Origin: CABZJG01 sp902512685
GTDB taxonomy: Bacteria > Pseudomonadota > Alphaproteobacteria > Rhodobacterales > Rhodobacteraceae
Assembly: GCA_051201605.1 (NCBI GenBank)
Contig: CP179201.1
Coordinates: 1,488,001-1,552,000 of the forward strand
DNA: 64,000 nucleotides
Reading direction: 5' to 3'
Shown: one piece after another, positions 34,195 to 42,392 of the stretch
Layout: every line of letters starts with the position of its first letter
Numbering within the stretch: position 1 is the stretch's first letter
Made by a program: the position numbers and the translations under genes
Notes under the pieces: model-generated
Told to the model about the DNA's origin: nothing
The model's input: the letters and a program-made list of their open reading frames with translations, nothing else
The model's database searches: none

Positions 34195-34999
34195 GAAGAT
34201 ACCGCACCTGCCCGGTGCCGGAGAGCCGGGACTATTCTGGCTGGGGCAGGCCGGGTTCTGGATCGAAACCGGTGAACACCGAATTCTGATCGACCCATAT
34301 CTGTCCGACAGTCTGGCAAAGAAATATGCCGGGCGAAAGCACCCCCACAAACGGATGATGCCTCCCCCGGTCGATGTCGCGGCGTTGCCGCAGCCCGACA
34401 TTGTTCTGGTTACCCACGCGCATACCGATCACCTTGATCCGGAGACCCTGGCACCGCTTTTTGCGCGGTTCCCCGATCTGCCTTTCGTCGTTCCGGCGGC
34501 CCGGGAGCAGATTGCCCGCGAACGTATCGGGCGGCAGGCGCATCTCATCCTGGCGGATGCGGATGAAACACTTGATCCGCTGCCCGGTCTGACCCTGCGG
34601 GCCTTTCCCTCCGCGCATGAAATGCTTGAGCGTGACGGGCAGGGTCGGCATCTGTTCCTGGGATACGGGATTTCGGCAAACGGGCTGCGTTTCTATCATT
34701 CCGGCGACTGCGTCCCGTATGACGGCTTGCAGAGCCGCATCGACGCCTTCGCGCCGCATATTGCCCTTTTGCCTGTGAACGGGCGTGATGCAAGCCGTCT
34801 TGCCGATGGCATTCCCGGGAACTTCACGCTCGCCGAGGCCATTGCAATCGCCAGGGACATACCGATCCTGATCCCGCATCACTTCGGAATGTTCGACTTC
34901 AACACGATCGATCCCGCCGAAATCGACGCTGTGGTTGATTCCTGCAAGCACCTGAAAATCCTGCGCCCAAACGCTGGCATCGGGCTGCGGATCGCCTGA
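34184..34999 (+). CDS. UlaG-like metallo-beta-lactamase-fold hydrolase
   Basis: A 271-residue metal-dependent hydrolase. The metal motif is THAHTDHLDPET, with further ligands in FYHSGDCVPYDG and IPHHFGMFDFNT. Closest in plan to UlaG, the L-ascorbate-6-phosphate lactonase, so opening of a sugar-acid lactone is the likely step. It overlaps the previous gene by 11 bases and closes the operon. Confidence 0.78.
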   Translation: MRVKKIPHLPGAGEPGLFWLGQAGFWIETGEHRILIDPYLSDSLAKKYAGRKHPHKRMMPPPVDVAALPQPDIVLVTHAHTDHLDPETLAPLFARFPDLPFVVPAAREQIARERIGRQAHLILADADETLDPLPGLTLRAFPSAHEMLERDGQGRHLFLGYGISANGLRFYHSGDCVPYDGLQSRIDAFAPHIALLPVNGRDASRLADGIPGNFTLAEAIAIARDIPILIPHHFGMFDFNTIDPAEIDAVVDSCKHLKILRPNAGIGLRIA

Positions 35000-35621
35000 A
35001 GAGACTGTCTTAATCGCAAATTGGCCGCAAAAAGCGAATACAATGCTGTTCACACAAAGGCGGGTTATCACGGATCGCGTAATCCAATGTGGTGCAGCAT
35101 GTGTCGAAGAGAGTTTTCTAAGGTATGTGAAGGTTTCCCAGGCTCAGACGGCGTAGGGCACGAAGCCGTTCACCTTACCTTCAGATGTCGGTCCTACTGG
35201 CGATGCTCAGAGTGTCCTCAAACTCTACGCAAAGATAACGCACTGTATTGTCCATGTCGGTGTGATCCAGCAGAAGTTGAACCGCAGGCAGGTTCTCGGT
35301 AATACAGAAAGTCTGCGCCACCTTCGTAAGTCTCAACGAATGTGTACCGTACGGTTGAATGGCCAGAATGGGGTTAGCCGTTGCGCCGCCGAATACTGAA
35401 TTCTGCAGTCACGAACGTCACTTTCATCTTTCTGATTTGCATTCGCTGCGGCTGCACTAGCCCGGAAAGCTCCGCGACCTCGCAGTTTGGCTCTCCAAGA
35501 TTGCTGCGGCATTCATGAATGAATGACTGCTTCTCTCGCTGCGGTGCGGCGATTATTTTGCTTCTGTACAGCAGGGAATTTTCTGCGAGCGCACGCAGCA
35601 GGATTTTATCGCTTCCGGTGT
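35000..35621. other. Non-coding junction between sugar cluster and mobile-element region
   Basis: About 620 bp with no intact gene. It includes the inverted integrase remnant at 35181-35355 (listed separately). The rest shows no recognisable coding sequence or RNA. Confidence 0.6.
35181..35355 (-). pseudogene. Tyrosine recombinase C-terminal remnant
   Basis: Translation of the minus strand gives about 57 residues ending in a stop, including GTHSLRLTKVAQ, AVQLLLDHTDMDNTVRYL and VEFEDTLSIA. This is the HxxR...HTxxxxTxxYL end of a short tyrosine recombinase. The nearest relative in the window is the opposite-strand remnant at 37312-37932 (AVQLLIGHTKVDSTVRYL). No start or upstream domain remains. 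Confidence 0.8.
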
Positions 35622-37166
35622 GGGCTAATTCTGTTGAAAAACTCTTCCTTGAGCGGGCGCCTATTCTCTGATTCAATTGCCCTATTGATTGGGAGAATTG
35701 GCGATGATGGGACCGAAGCAGGAAGCACAGGCGGCGCTGTTTTATGAGTTTTCGCTGGAAGACCATGTTCCCCAAGATCACCTGCTGCGCTCGATAGATC
35801 GGTTCGTGGATCTGAGCGACATCCGCCAGTATTTGGCTGAGTTTTACAGCCACACGGGCCGCCCTTCGGTTGATCCCGAGCTTCTAATCTGCATGCTGCT
35901 CGTGGGGTATTGTTTCGGCATCAGGTCAGAGTGCCGCCTGTGTGAAGAGGTACATCTGAACCTGGCTTATCGCTGGTTCTGTGGCCTTGATCTATCTGAC
36001 ACGGTGCCGAACCATTCGACGTTTTCCAAGAACCGTCATGGTCGCTTTCGGGAGAGCAAACTGCTGCGGTATCTGTTCGAGAAGACCGTTGCGCGGTGCA
36101 TCTTGGATGGATTGGTGAGTGGCCAACGTCTGGCTGCAGATGCCAGCTTGATCGAGGCTGATGCCAACAAGCAGAACTCCACCCCAAAGGAAGATTGGGA
36201 TCGTAGCGCCATTGATCCACGCGATGCGCCACGCGCCGTTCGCGAGTATCTCGACGTCTTGGACGATGCGGCATTCGGCGGCGCATCACAGGTCCAGCCG
36301 AAGTTCACGTCCCACTCTGATCCCGCAAGCCAGTGGACGGCCGCTCGTAAAGGCCCTGCATTCTTCAGCTATTCGACCAATTATCTAATCGACACTGACC
36401 ACAGCATCATTGTGGACGTTGAGGGCACGCGATCAATCCGACAGGCTGAAGTAGGCTCTGTCCGCACCATGTTGGATAGGATCAAGGTTCAGCACGATAT
36501 TGATCCTGAGCGTTTGATTGCGGACAGCGCCTACGGATCAGGCCCCATGTTGGGATGGCTCGTGGATCGCAACATCAATCCCCACATCCCAGTGCTTGAT
36601 AAGGCTGGTAGGACAGACGGCACATGGTCCCGCACCGACTTTGAATGGGACTCTGACAATAACCAGTACATCTGTCCTGAAGGTGAGCCACTCAAACAGT
36701 TCCGTCGCAATTATTCTGATCCCAACCGTAAACCCACCGGCAAAGGTGTCGCCAAGTACCAAGCGCTGAAGCACACCTGTCAGGCGTGCCCGTCAAAAAT
36801 GAAATGCTGCCCAAAAGCGGATGCGCGCAAGATCACCCGTGAAGAACATGAAGATGCCCGACAGGTTGCCCGCGATATTGCAAAGACAAGGCAATATGCG
36901 ATCTCGATGCGGCTGCGAAAGAAAGTTGAAATGCTCTTTGCCCACCTCAAACGCATCCTTGGACTGGGACGGTTGCGATTACGCGGGCCGTGCGGTGCAA
37001 ATGACGAATTCCTACTCGCTGCAACCGCCCAAAACCTTCGCAAACTAGCAAAAATCTTTCCTGCACCGCAGCAAGCACGCAAAGTCTGAAAGGAAAGCCG
37101 CTGATGCTCCACATTGATCGCTACTTTCTGCACCTGCAATACGTTGTTTTTCAACAGAATCGGCTC
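35622..37166. mobile_element. IS1182-family insertion sequence
   Basis: An element of about 1.55 kb with one transposase gene. Inverted ends share ATTCTGTTGAAAAAC exactly (35628-35642 and, reversed, 37146-37160) and match imperfectly for about six bases further out. The target duplication could not be settled by eye. It lies between two inverted remnants of the same integrase family. Confidence 0.8.
35704..37089 (+). CDS. IS1182-family transposase
   Basis: A 461-residue DDE transposase. The N-terminal DUF772-type domain contains HTGRPSVDPELLICMLLVGY and LDLSDTVPNHSTFSKNR. The catalytic core includes LAADASLIEADA, LIADSAYGSG and the C-terminal KKVEMLFAHLKRILGL with the Glu. A Cys cluster (CQACPSKMKCCP) precedes the last segment, as usual. 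The start is at the paired ATGs behind GGGAG. It appears intact. Confidence 0.9.
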   Translation: MMGPKQEAQAALFYEFSLEDHVPQDHLLRSIDRFVDLSDIRQYLAEFYSHTGRPSVDPELLICMLLVGYCFGIRSECRLCEEVHLNLAYRWFCGLDLSDTVPNHSTFSKNRHGRFRESKLLRYLFEKTVARCILDGLVSGQRLAADASLIEADANKQNSTPKEDWDRSAIDPRDAPRAVREYLDVLDDAAFGGASQVQPKFTSHSDPASQWTAARKGPAFFSYSTNYLIDTDHSIIVDVEGTRSIRQAEVGSVRTMLDRIKVQHDIDPERLIADSAYGSGPMLGWLVDRNINPHIPVLDKAGRTDGTWSRTDFEWDSDNNQYICPEGEPLKQFRRNYSDPNRKPTGKGVAKYQALKHTCQACPSKMKCCPKADARKITREEHEDARQVARDIAKTRQYAISMRLRKKVEMLFAHLKRILGLGRLRLRGPCGANDEFLLAATAQNLRKLAKIFPAPQQARKV

Positions 37167-37311
37167 TTTTCGGTCGATCGCTGCGTGGGTCACGAAGGTC
37201 TGGTACGCTGTGGGGAACCGGCCATTCGATTAATTGCTAGAGTCGGATGGTTGACGTTGTGTCGACGCTAGGAGTGGGAGGGACGGGTGGAGGACAAACG
37301 AGGTCCAAAAT

Positions 37312-37932
37312 CTATCTTCCCGCAGTCAAACCAAAACGCCATGCCTGGAACAGGGGCCGACTAATCGGCAAGAAACGTCCGTTGCTTGCCAAATAGGTCT
37401 GGGCCATCCGTGCCCGGCTAGAACTTGCAGGCAATCTCCGAGATCTCGCGATCTTCAATCTTGCGGTCGACAGCAAACTGCGAGGTTGCGACCTCGTTAG
37501 CCTAAGAATTACCGATCTGGTCATTGGCGACCGTGTCCGCGACCGGGTTACGGTGATCCAACGCAAGACGCAAAGACCGGTTCAGTTCGAGGTGTCAGAG
37601 AACACCCGAGAGTCAATCTGGACCTGGGTGTGTCGCCCAGAGATGCTCGGATGAACGTTCTTGTTTCTCAGCCGCTTCCACCACCGACCACACATCTCAA
37701 CCCGGCAGTATGCGCGTCTGGTCCGGGACTGGGTGGCCGCGATTGGTCTGGATCCAAGCGGCTACGGCACACATTCACTTCGACGCACGAAGGCGGCCCT
37801 GATTTACGCAAGACCGACAATCTGCGCGCTGTCCAGCTCCTGATCGGTCACACCAAAGTGGATAGTACAGTGCGTTACCTCGGTGTTGAGCTTGAGGACG
37901 CGCTGAGTATCGCGGAACAGATTGACATTTGA
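37312..37932 (+). pseudogene. Tyrosine recombinase pseudogene
   Basis: A short integrase of about 200 codons, recognisable over its full length but broken. Parts are PAVKPKRHAWNRGRLIG, an in-frame TAG near 37408, RARLELAGNLRDLAIFN, a frame change near 37655 after RPEMLG, then HISTRQYARLVRDWVAAIGL and, after a further frame change, NLRAVQLLIGHTKVDSTVRYLG. The end (stop at 37930-37932) is intact. It reads toward the DUF3489/DUF2924/recombinase module and is followed by a terminator. Confidence 0.85.
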
Positions 37933-37939
37933 AGGCGGG

Positions 37940-37966
37940 GCGGGCGGCAAAAAAACCGCCCGCTTT
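37940..37966 (+). terminator. Rho-independent terminator after integrase remnant
   Basis: An 8-bp stem, GCGGGCGG with CCGCCCGC, and a C plus seven-A loop, then TTTC. Strong stem, short T-tract. Confidence 0.7.
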
Positions 37967-38118
37967 CACTTCCCAATATCCGATGGCTTTGATCTTCCAC
38001 TGGACTTCCCGGCCAAGACGAGCGTCACTGGAGGCGACGACACACAGGTCCCCTGCCCGAAATGCCGGGCTTTCCTCGGTACGGGGCAACAAAGCCTCGC
38101 AATCAAGAGGAGATCTAG

Positions 38119-38385
38119 ATGACCGCTCAACTGAACGAAACCGCAGCGTCAGTTGCACCAAAAACAGTGCCGCCCAAAAGAATACCTCCATCCAAGACCG
38201 AGGCACTGCGCAAACTTCTAGCGCACCGCACAGGTGCAACTGTGGCCCAGATCCAAGAGCAGCTCGGCTGGCAGCCGCATACCGTACGCGCGGCGATCTC
38301 GCGGCTGCGATCGGCGGGCGTGCCGATCGAACTTGATCGGTCGGGCAACGTGACCCGCTACCGCATTACGTCCGGAGGAAACTGA
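38119..38385 (+). CDS. DUF3489 domain protein
   Basis: An 88-residue small basic protein. After a Pro/Lys-rich start the body reads KTEALRKLLAHRTGATVAQI, GWQPHTVRAAISRLR and YRITSGG, a winged-helix-like pattern typical of DUF3489. Such proteins commonly precede DUF2924 and a large serine recombinase in alphaproteobacterial mobile regions, as here. Probably DNA-binding. It overlaps the next gene (TGATG). GAGGAG lies eight to ten bases before the ATG. Confidence 0.85.
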   Translation: MTAQLNETAASVAPKTVPPKRIPPSKTEALRKLLAHRTGATVAQIQEQLGWQPHTVRAAISRLRSAGVPIELDRSGNVTRYRITSGGN

Positions 38386-38840
38386 TGAGTTCCACAGATG
38401 CAAACATCAAACTTCAGTGGTTGGAAGAAGCTAACGCGGCCACGCTCCGACAGTTTTGGGCTGAAACCAGGGCCTCAGAACCACCTAGAACCTTCACAGC
38501 ACGCCTGATGCGGCTGGTGCTGGCTTGGGATGTGCAGGTTGTCCTCTCTGGTGGTGAAACGGCCGAGGCGCGTCGAGCGTGGCGGCGGGCCATTCGGGCC
38601 CGGACTTACCCGCGCTCCCCGAAAAGCCACAGGGACTCTGTGCCAGGAAAGATTAGCGAGGGGACACGCATTCTGAAGGATTGGGGCGGAGCCACTCATG
38701 AGGTTCAGTTGACCGAAGACGGCGGCGTTACCTGGAATGGCCAAAACTATTCCTCACTGTCAGCTGTGGCGCGGGCGATGACCGGCACCAACCGAAACGG
38801 GCCGAGGTTCTTCGGACTGCGTGAGGGTGGCAAGCGATGA
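38385..38840 (+). CDS. DUF2924 domain protein
   Basis: A 151-residue basic protein. Family features: FTARLMRLVLAWDVQ-type N-terminal region, GTRILKDWGGATHEVQLTEDG, then the C-terminal FTWNG/YSSLSAVARAMTGT-like stretch and NGPRFFGLR. Its role is unknown, but it is a regular companion of serine recombinases. Four-base overlap with the recombinase gene. Confidence 0.87.
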   Translation: MSSTDANIKLQWLEEANAATLRQFWAETRASEPPRTFTARLMRLVLAWDVQVVLSGGETAEARRAWRRAIRARTYPRSPKSHRDSVPGKISEGTRILKDWGGATHEVQLTEDGGVTWNGQNYSSLSAVARAMTGTNRNGPRFFGLREGGKR

Positions 38841-40522
38841 TCCGAAAGCGCTGCGCTATTTACATCCGCAAGTCGACAGAGGAGGGGCTTGAGCAGGACT
38901 TCAACTCATTGGATGCGCAGCGCGAGGCGTGCGCCGCTTACATTCTCAGTCAGAAACATGAAGGCTGGGCGGAGCGATCTGAACGGTATGACGATGGCGG
39001 CTTCTCCGGGGGATCCATGGATCGCCCCGGCCTCAGGCAGATGCTGGAGGATGTGCGCAGTGGGCGCATCGATATCATCGTTGTCTACAAGGTGGATCGC
39101 CTGACGAGGTCTCTGGCAGACTTCGCGAAGATGGTTGACCTTTTCGAAGGGGCAGGGGTGTCGTTCGTGTCGGTTACCCAAGCCTTCAACACCACATCAT
39201 CAATGGGGCGATTAACACTTAACGTGCTCTTGTCGTTCGCCCAGTTCGAACGTGAAGTGACCGCCGAGCGCATCCGGGACAAGGTCGCCGCCTCGAAGCG
39301 AAAAGGCATGTGGATGGGGGGCTCCGTTCCAATGGGCTATGAAGTTGTGGACAAGGCGCTGGTGGTGAATGAGGTGGAGGCCACTTCAATCCGGACGATC
39401 TTTTCCGAGTATTTGGTACTGGGGTGCGTTCGACATCTGGCGGATCGACTGAAAGATTTGGGTATCGTTAGCAGACGATGGACCGACCGACATGGGCGCG
39501 CAAAAGGAGGCGCGGACTTCTCCTGTGGAGCGCTTTACTACATCCTGCGCAACCCGGTTTACATCGGCAGGGTCCGTCACAAGGATGCTTTGCATGAGGG
39601 CCTTCATCAGGCAATCATTGATGACGCGACTTGGCGGCATGTTCAGACGCAATTGGAAAGTCACGGTGGCCACAAGACCGAAGCTGTTTGGCGATCCGCC
39701 AGCCGTATGCTTGACGGCCTGTTGTTCGATTCGGTCGGGCGGCCAATGCGTACGACCTATTCAAGTAAATCTGTGCGGAAAAATGGAACCCGGCAATCAA
39801 AGCGTTATTGGTATTACGCAACCATGGCGTCACGCTCGGCACACAACACAAAAACTGAGCGGCTGCCTGCAGAAGCGATTGAACGTGTTATCCTGAACGG
39901 ATTGCGAGCCCGGTTGGCCGACAAGAGGTGGATGGTAGAGCAGGCGAGTGAACACGTAAAAGAAACAGAACTACTCGCCGATCTCTTGATGGCTGCGGAT
40001 AACTTTCTGCAAAACGTGCCTGGCGATGACGGGACAGTTGCAACGCAGAACGTGATTGAGTTGGTTGATCGCATTGACGTCCAAAAGGACCGGTTGCAAA
40101 TCGCAGTGAATCTTCAAGCGTTACTTGAAGGGGATGTTTCCACAGACCCAATCCTCTCTTCCTTCGAAATTCCCTTTGAAATGCGACAAAACGGTCGTGC
40201 AAAACCAATCATCATTGCAGCAGAAGATGTTCAGCAGCCCGACGCAGATCTTATCGACCTTATTGCGGATGCCAGACGATGGGCGGTTGAGTTGTTGGAT
40301 GGAAAGGCGACGTCCATTCAGCAAATCACCGATCGAGAAGGGTTGCGCAGTGGATCCGTTAGTCGCATCCTTCCGCTCGCCTGGCTTGCCCCGGATATCT
40401 CGACGGCCATTCTGGAGGGGCGTCAGCCACCGCATCTCAATTCGAAAGCACTACGCAATCTTGCGGATCTGCCCCTGAGCTGGGAAGAACAACGTCAGAT
40501 TTTGGGCTTCCCGCCTCTTTGA
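38837..40522 (+). CDS. Large serine recombinase
   Basis: A 561-residue site-specific recombinase. The resolvase domain (about 5-155) has the nucleophile Ser13 in YIRKSTEEGLEQDF and the conserved VYKVDRLTRSLADF and LNVLLSFAQFEREVTAERI. The recombinase domain follows (about 175-275, CGALYYILRNPVYIGRVRHKD). The C-terminal part lacks an obvious Cys-rich zinc ribbon, and the tail is helical and acidic/basic mixed. It lies next to tRNA-Tyr and may have integrated the element that carries it. It looks intact. Confidence 0.9.
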   Translation: MIRKRCAIYIRKSTEEGLEQDFNSLDAQREACAAYILSQKHEGWAERSERYDDGGFSGGSMDRPGLRQMLEDVRSGRIDIIVVYKVDRLTRSLADFAKMVDLFEGAGVSFVSVTQAFNTTSSMGRLTLNVLLSFAQFEREVTAERIRDKVAASKRKGMWMGGSVPMGYEVVDKALVVNEVEATSIRTIFSEYLVLGCVRHLADRLKDLGIVSRRWTDRHGRAKGGADFSCGALYYILRNPVYIGRVRHKDALHEGLHQAIIDDATWRHVQTQLESHGGHKTEAVWRSASRMLDGLLFDSVGRPMRTTYSSKSVRKNGTRQSKRYWYYATMASRSAHNTKTERLPAEAIERVILNGLRARLADKRWMVEQASEHVKETELLADLLMAADNFLQNVPGDDGTVATQNVIELVDRIDVQKDRLQIAVNLQALLEGDVSTDPILSSFEIPFEMRQNGRAKPIIIAAEDVQQPDADLIDLIADARRWAVELLDGKATSIQQITDREGLRSGSVSRILPLAWLAPDISTAILEGRQPPHLNSKALRNLADLPLSWEEQRQILGFPPL

Positions 40523-40563
40523 GGGTGCACCGGTCGAGCCAAGACCACACACCTAATTGCCCC

Positions 40564-40608
40564 GCTGAGACCTTCCCGGATTTTACCGGGAAACGGCTCA
40601 GATCTGAG
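40564..40608. promoter_or_regulatory. Hairpin and 12-bp palindrome after the serine recombinase
   Basis: TTCCCGG and CCGGGAA (7 bp, loop ATTTTA) are framed by CTGAG/CTCAG arms. The perfect palindrome CTCAGATCTGAG overlaps the right arm. No T-tract follows. It could be a weak terminator or a protein-binding/attachment dyad. Confidence 0.4.
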
Positions 40609-40707
40609 ACCATTCGTGAGGTCTTTGCTGTCAACTCCTCCCGGAACCCGCTGAAATATACACACTACTCACAGTGCGTATTCTATCTGCAGTTCGAGAG
40701 AGGAAAA

Positions 40708-40925
40708 GTGGTGGGGAATGTACGAAACGAAACAGCATCGTGCATCAGCATCTCGCCTCAAGACCTCACTCTAAAAGGCGCAGTAGAGACTTTTGAGGCG
40801 ATCCCGTTGAATAGTGCACTAAATTGGGGGTTTTCGATAGAAAGCTTTGCATCAGTAGACTGTAACCATTTGATAACTTTGGTCTCTCAGACTCAATGCC
40901 TTTTCCAATGAATTCAAAGGACTGA
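40708..40925. repeat. 218-bp tandem repeat, unit 1
   Basis: This unit is followed directly by a second unit that differs at one visible position (A versus G near 40821). It starts with GTGGTGGG, the same bases that form the 3' terminus of the tRNA-Tyr gene at 41144-41151 (plus strand view). Confidence 0.92.
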
Positions 40926-41143
40926 GTGGTGGGGAATGTACGAAACGAAACAGCATCGTGCATCAGCATCTCGCCTCAAGACCTCACTCTAAAAGGCGCA
41001 GTAGAGACTTTTGAGGCGATCCCGTTGAATAGTGCACTGAATTGGGGGTTTTCGATAGAAAGCTTTGCATCAGTAGACTGTAACCATTTGATAACTTTGG
41101 TCTCTCAGACTCAATGCCTTTTCCAATGAATTCAAAGGACTGA
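40926..41143. repeat. 218-bp tandem repeat, unit 2
   Basis: The second unit ends exactly where the tRNA-Tyr CCA end begins, so GTGGTGGG recurs three times at 218-bp spacing: unit 1 start, unit 2 start, tRNA. A 67-codon open frame in each unit has no start signal or family signature and is probably not a gene. Confidence 0.92.
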
Positions 41144-41144
41144 G

Positions 41145-41228
41145 TGGTGGGCGACCTTGGAATCGAACCAAGCGTGCGTCTCCGCGAGGGAGTTACAGTC
41201 CCCTGCCACACCTTGCGGCCTGTCGCCC
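41145..41228 (-). tRNA. tRNA-Tyr(GTA)
   Basis: The minus strand folds into a cloverleaf: acceptor GGGCGAC with GTCGCCC, discriminator A, and encoded CCA. The anticodon loop CUGUAAC carries GUA. A long variable arm, as in bacterial tyrosine tRNAs, is present. The 3' end abuts the 218-bp tandem repeat. Confidence 0.93.
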
Positions 41229-41376
41229 ACGGCTCTTAAACTAAGAGCGTGAGCGCGTGCTTACAATTGGCTTTTGGCGGCGTCAACAGAAAATTGCCAA
41301 ATTTGTGAGGTGATTGAGCGTTGGCTTTGAAAACTACGAATCAAAGCGCATTGTGTGCAGTAATGGTAGCGCCGGT

Positions 41377-41856
41377 TCAGAAGCTATCGGGCAGGGCGTC
41401 ATGCGCCATGTGATCCAAAACGGCGTTGACAAACTTTGCCTCTTTGCCCTCTGGGAAAAAAGCGTTGGCAAGATCAACATATTCGGAAATGACAACTTTT
41501 GGGGGCACATCGCTAGCGACCATTTCCGCGCCTGCAGCGCGGAACAAGGCCCTTAATGTCGGATCAATGCGTCCCAAGGGCCATTTGGCCACCAAGGCCC
41601 GATCGGTCAGCTGATCAATTTGGGCTTGATTGTTCACTGCATTCGCAATGGTTTGGCGAAAAAGATCCACATCCCCCTCGGCAAATTGGGTACCATCGTA
41701 ATCGGCGCCAAATCGGTGATCTAGAAATTCTTCGCAGACCGCATCCGAGCTTTGATCAGAATGTTCCATCTGAAATAAGGCTTGCACCGCATAAAGACGG
41801 CTGGCTGATTTCATTTTGCGCTTTTGGTTGCCGGAAAGGCCAGGTGTATTGTTCAT
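41377..41856 (-). CDS. nusB: Transcription antitermination factor NusB
   Basis: A 159-residue all-helical RNA-binding protein that joins the rRNA antitermination complex. Family parts: SASRLYAVQALFQMEHSD near the N-terminus, and ALFRAAGAEMVASDVPPKVVISEYVDLANAFFPEGKEAKFVNAVLD at the end (split here only by reading). The start MNNTPGLSG overlaps the ribH stop (ATGA), favouring it over a longer frame. It is last in the ribB-ribH-nusB run. Confidence 0.93.
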   Translation of the reverse strand: MNNTPGLSGNQKRKMKSASRLYAVQALFQMEHSDQSSDAVCEEFLDHRFGADYDGTQFAEGDVDLFRQTIANAVNNQAQIDQLTDRALVAKWPLGRIDPTLRALFRAAGAEMVASDVPPKVVISEYVDLANAFFPEGKEAKFVNAVLDHMAHDALPDSF

Positions 41857-42392
41857 GAAGTTGTATCGCTTGCTATCTGCAATTCGTCTGAAACTGGTTT
41901 GAATCCGACCCCTTTGCGTGCGGCGCCCCACTTACGGGATAGGGCAATCAGATGCAGGGCAGCAGCGGCTGCGCCGCCGCCTTTATTTTGGCTTTTAGGA
42001 TCGGCGCGTACTTCAGCCTGCGTCCGGTTTTCAACGGTCAATATACCATTACCAATGCACAGACCCTGTAGACCTAACAGTGTCAACGCACGCGAGCTAT
42101 CGTTGCAAACAGTATTGTAATGGGTGGTTTCACCGCGGATAACGCAGCCGAGTGCAACAAAGCCGTCATAACTTTTTAGTCGCCCGGCAATGCCAATTGC
42201 GGTGGGAATTTCAAGCGCCCCGGGCACTTCTGCCATCTCGCAAGTGCCCCCGGCCGCTATGATTTCAGCTGTCGCACCTGCCACCAGATTATCAGCAATG
42301 TCTTTGTAATAAGGCGCAACAACGAGCAATAGTTTTAGGGGATTTTCCAGAACCGGGCGGGCGAGGGAGTAATGCATTTCCGAGCCGGCCAT
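41853..42392 (-). CDS. ribH: 6,7-dimethyl-8-ribityllumazine synthase
   Basis: A 179-residue riboflavin enzyme that condenses the ribityl-pyrimidinedione with dihydroxybutanone phosphate. Signature segments are LLVVAPYYKDIADNLV, VPGALEIPTAI, VALGCVIRGETTHYNTV and GNGILTVENRTQAE. The active-site His is in GETTHYN. It starts one base after or at the ribB stop, so the genes are coupled. Confidence 0.95.
   Translation of the reverse strand: MAGSEMHYSLARPVLENPLKLLLVVAPYYKDIADNLVAGATAEIIAAGGTCEMAEVPGALEIPTAIGIAGRLKSYDGFVALGCVIRGETTHYNTVCNDSSRALTLLGLQGLCIGNGILTVENRTQAEVRADPKSQNKGGGAAAAALHLIALSRKWGAARKGVGFKPVSDELQIASDTTS

Noticed and set aside
40708..41129. 67-codon open frames in each 218-bp repeat as genes
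   Set aside because: No ribosome binding site, no family signature, and the frame exists twice only because the DNA is duplicated.
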